NCBI GenBank assembly: GCA_018401435.1
Contig: JAGYJW010000041.1
Coordinates: 1 to 59,457, forward strand
Direction of reading: 5' to 3'
DNA length: 59,457 nucleotides
Source: Deltaproteobacteria bacterium
GTDB taxonomy: Bacteria > Myxococcota_A > UBA796 > UBA2385
Below, piece after piece: positions 19,253-28,342 of this stretch. The notes under the pieces are model-generated. The model did no database searches and was not told where the DNA came from. It saw only the letters and a program-made list of their open reading frames with translations. Each line of letters begins with the position of its first letter. The stretch's first letter is position 1. Made by a program: the position numbers and the translations under genes.

Positions 19253-22036
19253 ATGAAGCCCCTCACCCGTCGCCTGCTCGTGACCACCACGGCCGGCACC
19301 CTCGGCCTGGTGGCCCTGGTCGCCCTCGCCGGCCCGGCCTTCCTGAAGGAGCGGCTGCCAGCGCTGATCATCGACCAGGTCAACCGGCGGGTGGACGCCA
19401 CGGTGCGCTTGGGCAGGGCCGAGGTCAGCCTCATCCGCGACTTCCCGTCGGCCACCCTCGCGCTGACCGATGTGCACATCGACGGCAAGGGCCCCTTTGA
19501 GGGGGTCGAGCTCTTCGGCGCCCAAGAGCTGTCGCTTGCGGTGAACCTCAAGGGCGCGCTGACGGGGGAATCCGTCGTGATCACTGGCCTGCGGCTCAAG
19601 AACGCCCAGGTCCACCTGGTCACCGACGCAGAGGGCCGCAGCAATACCGAGCTGCTGCCCCCCGAAGAAGGCGCCCCTGCGACAGCGCCGGCCGAGCCCT
19701 CCCCCTTGCCCGAGCTGTGGCTCCGGGAGCTGTCCCTGGAGGGGGTGGACATCCTGGTGGAGGACCAGCAGGCCGATGACCGCTACGAGGTCCAGGGCCT
19801 GTCCGTCGGCGGCGACGTCGGGGTGCGCGGGGGCGAGGTCACCGTGCAGAACGCCTTGAAGACCACCGCCCTCAGCCTGCGGCAAGGCGGGGTGAAGCTG
19901 CTCAAGAATGGGCGCCTGGAAGCCGATCTCGACCTTCGTTTCGCCCCGGACACCGCCGTCCTCACCTTCGCGCCCACCCGGATCCGACTCAACGCCCTGG
20001 ACCTGCAGCTTCAAGGCAGCGTGCGGCCCCAAGACGACGGCACCGCCCTCGATCTGCAGCTCTCCACCGCCCAGGCCACCTTCAAGTCCCTGCTCAGCCT
20101 GGTGCCTTCGGCCTACACGCCGGACTTTGGCGGCGTGGACGCCGACGGCAGCCTCGCCCTGTCGGGCCTGATCCAGGGCCTGCTGCCCAACGAAGGCGAC
20201 AGCCTGCCCGCCCTCAAGCTGCAGCTCGACGTGGCCCAGGGTCGCTTCCGCTATCCTGACCTGCCGGTGGGCATCGAAGACATCCACCTGTCCGTCTTGG
20301 TGGACCACCCCGGCGGGCCGCCCGACGCCTTGCGGGTGGAGATCCCGCGCTGGTCCTTGTCGGTGGATGGCAGCCCGCTGGCGGGCAGCCTGTCCCTCCG
20401 CCACCCCACCACCGACCCCGACATCAGCCTGAAGGCCGAAGGCAAGCTGGACCTGGGGCGCCTGATGGCGGCCTTGCCCTCGGATGGCACGCGCACGACG
20501 GGCAAGCTGCGGGTGGATGTGGACCTGGCCGGGCGGCTCAGCGACTTCTCCGCCGTGAACACCGACAAGGTGCGGGCCAAGGGCAGCCTGCTGGTGGAAG
20601 ACGCGGTCTACACCGACCCCGAGCTGCCCCTGCCCATCTCCATCGACCGTCTCGACGTCGGCCTCGATCCCCGCAAGCTGGACCTGGCCACCCTGCGCGT
20701 GCGCTTTGGCAGCAGCGACATCCGCGCCAGCGGCGCCGTGGACAACGCCCTGGGCTACGCCCTCAACGACGAGGTGCTGCGCGGCAGCTTCGTGGTGGAG
20801 TCCAACGCCATCGACGTCCGGCCCTTCGAGGGCCCGGCTGAGCCCGAGGGGGCCCAGGCCAGCGCCGCCCCCAGCGGCGAGAGCAGCATCGTCGCCATAC
20901 CCGACGGCTATGACCTTGACTTGCAAATGAAGCTCAACCGGGTGCAAACCAACGACTATGACCTGCGCAATGTGCGCGGAGGCGTCGCGGTCAAGGACCA
21001 GAGCCTGCACTTCGACAAGGTGCAGGCCGAGACCTGGGGCGGCAAGGTGGGCATCGACGGCCGCTACACCGCGCCCACCGACCGCTACGCCGATGTGGAC
21101 ATGACCATCGCGGTCAGCAGCCTGTCGGTGTCTGAGACCCTGGCATCGGTGGTCACCCTGCAGCGCATGCTGCCCCTGCTGAAAGGCGCCCCCGGGCGGC
21201 TGGACAGCGACCTCACCTTCAAGACCCGCCTGCTGCAGGATCTGACCCCCGACCCCATCACCCTGGCGGCGGCGGGCATCTTCAATGCCACGCAGATCGA
21301 CCTGTCTCCCGTCTTTCTCAAGGATGTGGCGGACTTTGTGCACAACCCCGCGCTGGGGCGCATGGTCCTGTCGGGCAAGCCCTTCCGCTTTGACGTGGAC
21401 AGCGGCCGGCTGAAGCTCAAAGAGGTGCCCGTCACGGTCGGCCCGGCCGAGGGGCGGCTCTATGGCAGCACCGGCGTGGCCGATGGCAGCCTGGACCTGA
21501 AGCTGGACCTGGATGTGCCCACCGCCGCCATCAAGGGCGGTGGCGCGCTGGCCCGGGTCACCACCGCGGTCAAGACGGTGGGGCTCAAGGTGCAGGTGGG
21601 CGGCAGCTGGTCCAAGCCCAAGGTCAGCGTGGCGGTCTCCGACAGCACCAAAGACCAGGCCATGGACATCGTCAACGAGGTGGTGGACGAGAAGATCGAC
21701 GAGGGCATGGCCATCGCCCGCCAGCAGGCCGACGCCCTGCTGGCCGAGGCCGCCGAGCTGGGCAAGCAGCTGATCTCGGCCGCCGAGGTCGCCGGGGACA
21801 AGCTCCGGGACGCCGCCAAGAAGCAGGCTGCCAGGCTCAAGAAGGAGGCCAAGGGCAACGCCCTCAAAGAGCTGGCCGCCAAGGAGGCCGGGGACAGGCT
21901 GGTCAAGGAGGCCGACAAGAAGGCGGATCAGCTGGTCAAAGAGGCCCGGAAGAAGTCCGATGCCGCCCTGGCCGAGGCCCGGAAGAAGTCCGACAAGCTG
22001 CTCGCCGACGCCGAAGCCAAGGCCAGGGACCGCTGA
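19253..22036 (+). CDS. AsmA-family protein with Lys-rich coiled-coil tail
   Basis: The 927-residue protein has one N-terminal membrane anchor (LVTTTAGTLGLVALVALAGP, residues ~9-28). The AsmA N-terminal pattern follows: VNRRVDATVRLGRAEVSLIR, DFPSATLALTDVHIDG, ELSLAVNLKGALTG. A long central region of beta-type repeats is typical of AsmA/TamB-like bridge proteins. The AsmA C-terminal-like part (GATGIFNAT-type motif seen as AAAGIFNATQIDLSPVFL) covers about 670-800. These proteins are thought to carry phospholipid between membranes. The last 120 residues (SDSTKDQAMDIVNEVVDEKI to DKLLADAEAKARDR) form a charged amphipathic helix, which is unusual for AsmA. No frameshift is seen over 2.8 kb. Confidence 0.85.
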   Translation: MKPLTRRLLVTTTAGTLGLVALVALAGPAFLKERLPALIIDQVNRRVDATVRLGRAEVSLIRDFPSATLALTDVHIDGKGPFEGVELFGAQELSLAVNLKGALTGESVVITGLRLKNAQVHLVTDAEGRSNTELLPPEEGAPATAPAEPSPLPELWLRELSLEGVDILVEDQQADDRYEVQGLSVGGDVGVRGGEVTVQNALKTTALSLRQGGVKLLKNGRLEADLDLRFAPDTAVLTFAPTRIRLNALDLQLQGSVRPQDDGTALDLQLSTAQATFKSLLSLVPSAYTPDFGGVDADGSLALSGLIQGLLPNEGDSLPALKLQLDVAQGRFRYPDLPVGIEDIHLSVLVDHPGGPPDALRVEIPRWSLSVDGSPLAGSLSLRHPTTDPDISLKAEGKLDLGRLMAALPSDGTRTTGKLRVDVDLAGRLSDFSAVNTDKVRAKGSLLVEDAVYTDPELPLPISIDRLDVGLDPRKLDLATLRVRFGSSDIRASGAVDNALGYALNDEVLRGSFVVESNAIDVRPFEGPAEPEGAQASAAPSGESSIVAIPDGYDLDLQMKLNRVQTNDYDLRNVRGGVAVKDQSLHFDKVQAETWGGKVGIDGRYTAPTDRYADVDMTIAVSSLSVSETLASVVTLQRMLPLLKGAPGRLDSDLTFKTRLLQDLTPDPITLAAAGIFNATQIDLSPVFLKDVADFVHNPALGRMVLSGKPFRFDVDSGRLKLKEVPVTVGPAEGRLYGSTGVADGSLDLKLDLDVPTAAIKGGGALARVTTAVKTVGLKVQVGGSWSKPKVSVAVSDSTKDQAMDIVNEVVDEKIDEGMAIARQQADALLAEAAELGKQLISAAEVAGDKLRDAAKKQAARLKKEAKGNALKELAAKEAGDRLVKEADKKADQLVKEARKKSDAALAEARKKSDKLLADAEAKARDR

Positions 22037-22142
22037 CCTGCGGCGCAGAACAAGCGCGGCTGGCCTGCAACAAGCCGGTGACATCCGTTGACATGGCCCG
22101 ATGGAGCGGGAAGATGTAGGGTCCGCCGCTCTCGGAGACCCC

Positions 22143-23780
22143 ATGCGCCCTCGCCCCCTGACCGCCGCCTTCGCCCCCCTCCTGCTGCTCAGCCTGCTCG
22201 CCGCCTGCTCCAACGGCTTCAAGGGCGACGGCAACGACCCCGCGGGCAAAGAGGGTGATGACGCCGGCACCACCGACGGATCGGATGGCGGCGACGACGG
22301 CTCGGACGGCACCGACAGCGCCTCGGACGGCAGCGATGGCGCCGATGGAACGGATGGCAGCGACGGCAGCGACGGCACCGATGGAACGGATGGCAGCGAC
22401 GGCACCGATGGCGACGACGGCAGCACCGATCCCGACGATGTGGACGACGATGGCGACGGCCTGAGCGAGAACGAGGGTGACTGCGACGACACCGACCCCG
22501 ACGTCGGCCCCCACGCCGATGAGCAGCCCTACAATGGCATCGACGACGATTGCAACAGCGCCACCCCCGACGATGACCTCGATGGCGACGGCTACGATGG
22601 CGAAGAGGACTGCGATGACCTCGACCCCGACGTGAACCCCGGCGCCGCAGAGGACTGGACCGACGGCGTGGACAACGACTGCGACGGCGACATCGACGAG
22701 CGCTTCTGGACCTGGACCGTCGACTCGGCAGGCAATGTGGGCAGCCCCTCTGCGGTGGACGTGGACTCCAGCGGCGTGGTGCACATCGCCTACGCCGACA
22801 CCGACAGCGGCACGCTCAAATACACGGCCATGTCCACCACGGGCAGCTGGTCCGCCCCGGTGGATCTGGTGAGCTACAGCTGGGCGACGGTGGGTGAGTA
22901 TATCGACGGGAAGGTGGACGGGGCCGACCGTTTCCAGGTGGCCTACACCTTCTATGACTACACCTATACCAACTACACCGAGCTGGACTTCATCTACCGC
23001 GACGCCAGCGGCACCTGGTCCGCCGAGTATGTGGTCGAGGACTACAGCAGCTTCGCCAGCACCGATGTGGGCTACTTCGTGACCATGGACATCGACAGCG
23101 GCAACCTGCCCACCTTCGCCTGGTTCGACGCCTACGATGGCTTGCCCTATATCTCCGACTACACCAGCTTTGGCGTGGCGGTGACCCTGCCGGTGGACGC
23201 CATCGCCATCTGCTGGATCAGCAGCTGCTACTCCGGGCTCTATACCAGCGTCGCCTTGGACAGCAGCGACTATGTGAATGTGGCCTACTCCGACCCCTCG
23301 GCCCCCCTGGGTCTGGGCACGCAGCCCGAAGCCCAGTACACCCGCTTCGACACCGACCTGAACTCGGTCACCTTCTCCGAGAAGATCGCCAACGACGGCT
23401 ATTACACCAGCCTGGCGCTCAAGTCCGATGGCACCCGCTGCGTGGCCTGGCAGAACGATACCAGCGCCGACCTGCTCTATGCCTGCCGCGGCACCGGCGC
23501 GGTGTGGACCCCCACCACCGTGGACAGCACCGGGTCGGTGGGCGCCTATGCCCAGCTGGCCTTCAACAGCGCCGACGAGCCCTACATCGTCTACTACGAC
23601 GAGACCAACCACCGGCTGAAGGGCGCCCACGACGACGGCAGCGGCTGGGTGACCTTCGTGATCGACGACTCCGCTGATGTGGGCCAGTATGTCGACATGT
23701 CCATCGACCACCTCGACCGGGTGAACCTCAGCTACTACGACGCCACCAACGGCGATCTGGTCTTTGCCCGGGGCCAATAG
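22143..23780 (+). CDS. MopE-repeat lipoprotein with propeller-like domain
   Basis: The ATG at 22143 gives a signal peptide with lipobox LLSLLAAC. A 60-residue Ser/Asp/Gly/Thr linker made of SDG and TDG units follows. Then come two MopE metal-binding motifs (GDCDDTDPDVGPHADEQPYN, GIDDDCNS and EEDCDDLDPDVNPGAAEDWT, DGVDNDCDG). The remaining 350 residues carry repeats such as SAVDVDSSGVVHIAYADTDS, SVALDSSDYVNVAYSD, SLALKSDGTRCVAWQND and MSIDHLDRVNLSYYD. These are about 45-55 residues apart, in the style of BNR or NHL-type propellers. It is an outer-surface lipoprotein with a probable calcium- or metal-binding stalk. The sequence is intact throughout. Confidence 0.85.
   Translation: MRPRPLTAAFAPLLLLSLLAACSNGFKGDGNDPAGKEGDDAGTTDGSDGGDDGSDGTDSASDGSDGADGTDGSDGSDGTDGTDGSDGTDGDDGSTDPDDVDDDGDGLSENEGDCDDTDPDVGPHADEQPYNGIDDDCNSATPDDDLDGDGYDGEEDCDDLDPDVNPGAAEDWTDGVDNDCDGDIDERFWTWTVDSAGNVGSPSAVDVDSSGVVHIAYADTDSGTLKYTAMSTTGSWSAPVDLVSYSWATVGEYIDGKVDGADRFQVAYTFYDYTYTNYTELDFIYRDASGTWSAEYVVEDYSSFASTDVGYFVTMDIDSGNLPTFAWFDAYDGLPYISDYTSFGVAVTLPVDAIAICWISSCYSGLYTSVALDSSDYVNVAYSDPSAPLGLGTQPEAQYTRFDTDLNSVTFSEKIANDGYYTSLALKSDGTRCVAWQNDTSADLLYACRGTGAVWTPTTVDSTGSVGAYAQLAFNSADEPYIVYYDETNHRLKGAHDDGSGWVTFVIDDSADVGQYVDMSIDHLDRVNLSYYDATNGDLVFARGQ
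22262..22436 (+). repeat. Low-complexity (Ser/Thr-Asp-Gly) coding repeat
   Basis: Short in-frame units coding SDG, TDG and ADG recur through the linker of the MopE lipoprotein (GATGGC and GACGGC units). Multiples of three bases keep the frame, so slippage would change linker length only. Confidence 0.75.
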
Positions 23781-23795
23781 CGCCCCCACCGCTGC

Positions 23796-23812
23796 GATAC
23801 CGATGGTATACC
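23796..23812. promoter_or_regulatory. Palindromic candidate TetR operator
   Basis: GATACC-GAT-GGTATA forms an imperfect inverted repeat that overlaps the perfect 8-bp palindrome GGTATACC (23805-23812). It lies 34 bases before the tetR-like start at 23846. Its AT-rich core stands out from the GC-rich surroundings. This is a position and symmetry argument only. Confidence 0.4.
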
Positions 23813-23845
23813 TCTGCTGCGCAGGCCCCTGCGCAGGGAGGCCCG

Positions 23846-24427
23846 ATGGACAAGCGTGAGGATCCGGTCGCCAAGGCCGTCATCGAGGTGGCCAGCCGGC
23901 TGCTGCAAGAGGAGGGCCCCGACGCCCTCACCAACCGGCGCATCGCCCGCGACGCGGGCACCTCGACCATGAGCATCTACAGCCGCTTCGGCGCCAAGGG
24001 CGGCATCCTGGACGCCCTCTACCTGGAAGGCGTGCAGCGCCTGTCCGACGCCCAGGGGCGGGTGGGACACCTGCCCGACGCCCGCCAGGAGGTGCTGGCC
24101 CTCTGCCGCGCCTGGCGGGCCGAGGCCATGGCCCACCCCGGTCACTACCGGGTGGTCTTTGGCGAGCCCGTGCCCGGCTGGTCCCCTTCGGATGCCTTGC
24201 GCCAGCAGTCCTTGCGCACCTGGCTGCGCCTGCGGGACGCGGTCTTTCGGGCGGTGAGCGCCCGTCGCTGTGCGGGCAGCCCCGACACCTTGGCCTGGGC
24301 GCTCTTTTCGGCCTGCCATGGCCTGGTGACCCTGGAGCTGCGCGGCGTGCAGCCCATCGCCGGCGACCCCGAGACGGGCTTTCTGGAGGCCATGTCCCGG
24401 ATCCTGGGCCCGACGCCCGCGCGGTAG
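23846..24427 (+). CDS. TetR/AcrR-family transcriptional regulator
   Basis: The N-terminal DNA-binding domain (residues ~8-55) has the TetR order: EVASRLLQEEGPDALTNRRI, then the recognition helix region ARDAGTSTMSIYSRFGAKGG and ILDALYLEG. The C-terminal ligand/dimer domain (HPGHYRVVFGEP; LAWALFSACHGLVTLELRGV) resembles the TetR_C_33/WHG-type group often seen with HPGHYRVMF. It faces the downstream alpha/beta hydrolase pair convergently. A palindrome 34 bases before the start is a candidate autoregulatory operator. The ligand is unknown. Confidence 0.92.
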   Translation: MDKREDPVAKAVIEVASRLLQEEGPDALTNRRIARDAGTSTMSIYSRFGAKGGILDALYLEGVQRLSDAQGRVGHLPDARQEVLALCRAWRAEAMAHPGHYRVVFGEPVPGWSPSDALRQQSLRTWLRLRDAVFRAVSARRCAGSPDTLAWALFSACHGLVTLELRGVQPIAGDPETGFLEAMSRILGPTPAR

Positions 24428-24443
24428 CCCTTCAGCCGCGGGC
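24415..24443. terminator. Hairpin across the convergent tetR/hydrolase stops
   Basis: GCCCGCG (24415-24421) and CGCGGGC (24437-24443) can pair as a 7-bp GC stem around both stop codons. There is no T-run, so a classical intrinsic terminator is uncertain. Confidence 0.3.
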
Positions 24444-25418
24444 CACCAGCCAGGCCCGCAGGGGCTCGAAGACCTCTTGCTGGGCCTGGGGGCCGATGAA
24501 GAGGTCGGCGTGGGCATACCAACGCTGCGCGTCGCCCACCTCCAACACATCCACCCGGCCGGGCTCCAGGATGCTGGCCACCGACCGGGCCGCCGCCGCC
24601 GGCACGATGCCGTCGCGATTGGCCAGAATGCAGAGCAGGTCGAGATCCAAGCCCTTGAGCGCCTGGGTGCTGTTGACCCCGCGCACCACCAGGTCCTTGT
24701 CTTTGACCCAGCGGGCCACCTGCCGGTTGATATAGGGCACCGGGTCCTCGACGGTGCGCACCAGCTGGTCGGCCTGGCTGAGATCGACCTGGTGGGCGTT
24801 CATATAGAGGCTGAGCAGGCTGGGGGCGTGCTTGACCAGGGGCAAGGCGCCCCGGGCCAGGGCCCGCGTGCCCGCAAAGGGCACCAGGCCGGCCAGGCGG
24901 GGGGACGCGAAGGCCAGGCGCATGGCCGGATGCACAGCCTCCCAACGCAAGGGCCCGCCCACGGCCACCATGCCCACCAGGCCGTGGTCCTGGCGGTGGT
25001 GCGCCAGGTAGGCGTAGAGGATGCTGGCGCCCAGGCTGCAGCCCACGGGCAGCAGGCCCTGGCGGGTGCTGGCCGTCTCTGCACGAATGCGCGCCAACAT
25101 GGCGGGCAGGTCCACCAGGGCCAGCTCGCCCAAACCGAAGCGGTCCCCCAGGTGCAGCGGCCCGGACCGGGCCCGGCGCCGAGATTCGCCCTGGCCCCGC
25201 ATATCGGTGGTCCACAGCTCGAAGCCGGCCTCGGCGAGGTAGCCCATCATGCTGAGGCCGCTCGGGTGAAAGCCAAGGATGAAGCTGTTCATCGCGTAGC
25301 CCGGCACCATCACCACGGGGTGCAGATCCGGGTTGTGGCGGGCCGGATCGACGTGGCGGCGCAAATCCAGGGTCCAACCATCACCGCTGTCCACGGTGAA
25401 GCGCTGGGTGGTCATCAT
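24432..25418 (-). CDS. Alpha/beta hydrolase (PHA synthase/lipase-like)
   Basis: The start MMTTQRFTVDSGDGWTLDLR is followed by the oxyanion strand region HPVVMVPGYAMNSFILGFHP and the nucleophile elbow LPVGCSLGASILYAYLAH (GCSLG, Ser nucleophile). Late acid and His residues are in ILANRDGIVPAAAARSVASI and AQRWYAHADLFIG. The DMRGQGES segment and the 330-residue size fit the alpha/beta hydrolase group related to PhaC and lysosomal acid lipase. The first ATG overlaps the stop of the upstream hydrolase (ATGA), so the two are probably made together. The substrate is unknown; an ester or lipid is likely. Confidence 0.88.
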   Translation of the reverse strand: MMTTQRFTVDSGDGWTLDLRRHVDPARHNPDLHPVVMVPGYAMNSFILGFHPSGLSMMGYLAEAGFELWTTDMRGQGESRRRARSGPLHLGDRFGLGELALVDLPAMLARIRAETASTRQGLLPVGCSLGASILYAYLAHHRQDHGLVGMVAVGGPLRWEAVHPAMRLAFASPRLAGLVPFAGTRALARGALPLVKHAPSLLSLYMNAHQVDLSQADQLVRTVEDPVPYINRQVARWVKDKDLVVRGVNSTQALKGLDLDLLCILANRDGIVPAAAARSVASILEPGRVDVLEVGDAQRWYAHADLFIGPQAQQEVFEPLRAWLVARG

Positions 25419-26376
25419 GGCAGCACCTCGGCGGGGGCCTGAAGAAAAGCGCACAGGGGCGCAAAGACCTGCTGGGGCGCATTGCGGCCGGTGAGCAGGT
25501 CGAGGTGGCCATAGCCCTCCCCGGGCCCGCCGGCGCCGCCGACCTCCAGCAAGCGGCCGCGGGGCAGGCGCCGGCGGCCCACGCACGCTGGCCAGCGGGC
25601 ATTGGCGGTCCTGCGCGCGGCCGCCATGAGCACCGGCTGCTGGATGCCGCCGATGCGGACCCGGAGGATCGGGCCCCTGCCCACCCGCACGCCCTCCTCC
25701 GAGAAGAGGGCCGCGAGGTCCAGCAGCAGGGCCCAAGGCATGTCGCGGGTGCCCGCCTTGACCGCAGCCCGCGCCGTGGCCGGGTCGGTGCTGCCGGGGT
25801 GGAACTGGTCGCGCTCCACCGGAAGGCCCAGCCCCCGCCCAAAGGCCCCAGCGCCCACCCGCGCCATGCCCCGCAGCGGCAGGCCGCCGGGCAGCGCGGG
25901 CAGGCGCTGGGGGGCCAGCGGAGCAGCCGCGGCAGCGGGGAAGAGCCAGCCGGTAGTCCACGCCCCGAACCCAGGGTCATGATGCCGCAGGGCGCCATCG
26001 GCCGCCAGGGCCACGGCAGGATGCCGCCCATGCTGTGGCCGACCGCGTCCACCTCTTCCAGATCGACGCCCGCCTGTCGCCGCAGCTCGGCCAGGCCCTG
26101 TTCGAGGATATGAAGAAGGGCGCCGAGATCCTGCCCTTTTCCGCGCCAGGACACCGAAAAATCCGCGGTCCAGGGGCAGCGACCTGCTGCCCGCAGCTGG
26201 TCGGCCAGCGCGCCGCCGCCGGCAGAGAGAAGGCCGCCGGGGTGGCACCCAGGCCCGGCACCAGCGGCACCGGCGGGCCCCGGGCGTGAGCGCCGCAACA
26301 GCAGATCCGCCGGGCCGCCCCGCACCTCGATGCGGTCCTGCCATGCGGTGGTCGGGGGGGCGGCAGGGGTCACCAT
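25415..26376 (-). pseudogene. Second alpha/beta hydrolase, several frameshifts
   Basis: Readable pieces in order are MVTPAAPPTTAWQDRIEVRG at the start, PLVPGLGATPAAFSLP (oxyanion strand), GVDLEEVDAVGHSMGGI (nucleophile elbow GHSMG), and then LPVERDQFHPGSTDPATARA. GEGYGHLDLLTGRNAPQQVF follows, with the catalytic-His region GHLDLLTG. They lie in three frames and need at least three 1-base corrections. The order and spacing match a whole hydrolase of about 320 residues that ends in an ATGA overlap with the next gene. That suggests a functional gene written with errors rather than an old relic. It is a paralogue-like neighbour of the hydrolase at 24432. Confidence 0.65.
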
Positions 26377-26423
26377 TACCTCGGCCCAGGACCTAATGCC
26401 CCCGATCCCGCGCAGACCACGCC

Positions 26424-26957
26424 TCAGCCCGTCTTCACCCACACCACGCCCTCGCCGGCGGCGGCCGGATAGGCGGCCACCGGCACATTGGTGGGGCCGC
26501 TCAAGACGCTGCCATCCAGGTCGAAGACCGCGCCATGGCAGGGGCAGACGAAGCGCCCGCCGTCATAGTCGGTCTCGCAACCCTCGTGGGTGCAGATGCG
26601 GCTGACTGCCACGAAGCAGCCCGCGGAGGGCTGGCCCAGGACCAGGCGCAGCCCCGCGACATCCACCTGGGCGCCCCCGCCCACTTCGGCCAGGGCGGGG
26701 TGAGCCTCCAAGAAGACCGCGCTCCAGCCCGCGCCGCCGACATCATCGGGGATCGCGCAGGGGTCGAAGGCCGGGCCGGTGTCCTGCCCGCCGTCGCCCC
26801 CTCCGCCGCCGCCGCTGCTGCCGCCGACCCCATCCAGCCCGCCGCCGCCGCTTCCCAGGCCCGGACCGCTATCGGCTTTGTCCCCCAGGCAGCCCGCGCA
26901 GAGGCCCAGCACCAGCAAGGCGCCATCCCGCAGCACCACCCGCCGGTTGGGGCTCAA
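26424..26957 (-). CDS. Rieske [2Fe-2S] lipoprotein with Tat-like signal
   Basis: A TTG at 26957 overlaps the stop of the SDR gene (TTGA) and gives LSPNRRVVLRDGALLVLGLC. Twin Arg, a hydrophobic stretch and a lipobox-like LCAGC suggest Tat export and lipid anchoring. A Gly/Ser-rich linker of about 35 residues follows. The C-terminal Rieske domain has both iron-sulfur motifs: ICTHEGC and FVCPCHGAVFDLDG (C-x-H ... C-x-x-H). Such proteins carry electrons at the membrane. No cytochrome b or oxygenase partner is next to it, so the redox partner is unknown. Confidence 0.88.
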   Translation of the reverse strand: MSPNRRVVLRDGALLVLGLCAGCLGDKADSGPGLGSGGGGLDGVGGSSGGGGGGDGGQDTGPAFDPCAIPDDVGGAGWSAVFLEAHPALAEVGGGAQVDVAGLRLVLGQPSAGCFVAVSRICTHEGCETDYDGGRFVCPCHGAVFDLDGSVLSGPTNVPVAAYPAAAGEGVVWVKTG

Positions 26958-27826
26958 GCCTGCTCCGCTCGGGCGGCCGCGATGGCGGCCTCTTGGGTCT
27001 CTTGCAGCGTGTTGCCCATGCGCATGACCTTCACCAGGGTCTGCACGAAGCGGCGGTTGCCCCAGGTGGGAAGGAGGCGCTTGAAGAGGTCGCCCAGCAC
27101 CGCCTCGCGGGTGATCAACAAGCGGGGCTGCTTGCGATCGATGGCCCGGAGGATCTGTGCGGCCGCAGCTTCGGGTGGCAGGGCGTGCTTCTCGAAGAAG
27201 CGCACCATGCGCGCCTTTCCGGCCTCGTCGGCCGAGCGGGCATTGGCGGCGATATTGGTGGCGATGCCGCCGGGGTGCACCACCGTCAGCCCCACATGGG
27301 TGCCGGCCAGCTCTTCGGCCAAGGCCTCGGAGAAGCCGCGCACCGCGAATTTGCTGGCGCAGTAGCTGGTCTGGCTGGGGATGCCGACGATGCCGAATAT
27401 GCTTGATATATTGACGATATGCGCCTCGTCGGCGGCCAGCAGCAGGGGCAGGAAGGCCTTGGTGCCGTAGACCACCCCCCACAGGTTGACCCCCAGCACC
27501 CACTCGAAGTCCTCCAGGCTCTGCTCGTGAAAGCTGTGGGTGGTGGTGACACCGGCGTTGTTGATGAGCAGGTGCACAGCCCCGTGCGCGGCCTTGACCG
27601 TGGCCGGCAGCGCCAGCATGGCGGCGCGGTCCGACACGTCCAGGACGTGCTGGCTCACCCGCAAGCCGGCGGCGGGCAGCAGGCTGGCGGTCTGGGCCAG
27701 GCCCGCGGCGTCGCGGTCGACCAGGGCGAGGTGGCAGCCCCGGGCGGCCAGGGCGAGGGCGGTGGCCCGGCCGATGCCGGAGGCCGCCCCAGTGAGCACG
27801 GCGGTGCGATCGCGGAGGGTCTTCAT
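26954..27826 (-). CDS. Short-chain dehydrogenase/reductase
   Basis: A classical SDR of 290 residues. It shows the NAD(P) loop TGAASGIG (residues ~12-19), LLINNAGVTTTHSFHEQ, the catalytic Ser strand IVNISSIFGIVGIPSQTSYC with YCASK (Tyr and Lys), and VVHPGGIATNIAAN. Asp after the second strand (LVDRDAAGL) suggests NAD(H) preference. The C-terminal extension (LGDLFKRLLPTWGNRRFVQT) is typical of SDRs annotated near acyl metabolism. It overlaps the Rieske gene by TTGA, forming a two-gene unit that is divergent from the SRPBCC gene at 27878. Confidence 0.92.
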   Translation of the reverse strand: MKTLRDRTAVLTGAASGIGRATALALAARGCHLALVDRDAAGLAQTASLLPAAGLRVSQHVLDVSDRAAMLALPATVKAAHGAVHLLINNAGVTTTHSFHEQSLEDFEWVLGVNLWGVVYGTKAFLPLLLAADEAHIVNISSIFGIVGIPSQTSYCASKFAVRGFSEALAEELAGTHVGLTVVHPGGIATNIAANARSADEAGKARMVRFFEKHALPPEAAAAQILRAIDRKQPRLLITREAVLGDLFKRLLPTWGNRRFVQTLVKVMRMGNTLQETQEAAIAAARAEQA

Positions 27827-27877
27827 TGCAGCAGCCTACCCCTCCGCCGTCGCCCCCGCGACAGGATAGGGCGAGAC

Positions 27878-28315
27878 ATGCCTGTGGACGTCCGCACCGA
27901 CATCTTCATCGACGCCCCCCCCGACGAGGTCGCGGCCTATGCCTGCGATCCCGACCGCGCGCCGGAGTGGTACGACAACATCGACTCGGTGGAGTGGGTG
28001 ACCGCCCCCCCGCTGGTGGTGGGCTCGCAGCTTGCTTTTGTCGCGCACTTCCTGGGCCAACGCATGGCCTATACCTATGAGGTGGTTGAGTGGGAGCCCG
28101 GGCGGCGCTTCGTCATGCGCACCGCCCAGGGCCCCTTCCCCATGGAGACCACCTACACCTTTGCCGCCGAAGGCCCCGAAGGCACGCGCATGACCCTGCG
28201 AAACCGCGGGGAGCCCGCCGGTTTCTCCAAGGTGGTGGCGCCCATGATGGCCGCGGCCATGCGCCGGGCCAACCTCAAGGATCTCGCCCGGATCAAGAAG
28301 ATCCTGGGGGGCTGA
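27878..28315 (+). CDS. SRPBCC family protein
   Basis: The ATG at 27878 gives a 145-residue protein. MPVDVRTDIFIDAPPDEVAA, then ACDPDRAPEWYDNIDSVEWV, is the usual SRPBCC beginning (I.apP..V.......~.~W). FLGQRMAYTYEVVEWEPGRR and GTRMTLRNRGEPAGFSKVVA complete the fold, and a long C-terminal helix (MRRANLKDLARIKKIL) closes the cavity. It probably binds a hydrophobic ligand in the cytoplasm. It diverges from the SDR gene with about 50 bases between them, enough for overlapping promoters. Confidence 0.88.
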   Translation: MPVDVRTDIFIDAPPDEVAAYACDPDRAPEWYDNIDSVEWVTAPPLVVGSQLAFVAHFLGQRMAYTYEVVEWEPGRRFVMRTAQGPFPMETTYTFAAEGPEGTRMTLRNRGEPAGFSKVVAPMMAAAMRRANLKDLARIKKILGG

Positions 28316-28342
28316 TCCGCCCCCCAGGCGCGTCCGGCCTGC

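Noticed and set aside
18443..22492. Minus-strand open frame of 1349 codons
   Set aside because: It is a mirror of the AsmA and MopE repeat genes, made of Ser/Pro and Gly/Val/Gln runs; the plus-strand genes have domains and signals.
21936..23789. Minus-strand open frame of 617 codons with Val/Ala/Gly repeats
   Set aside because: Shadow of the MopE lipoprotein; no start signal and amino-acid composition typical of reversed repeat DNA.
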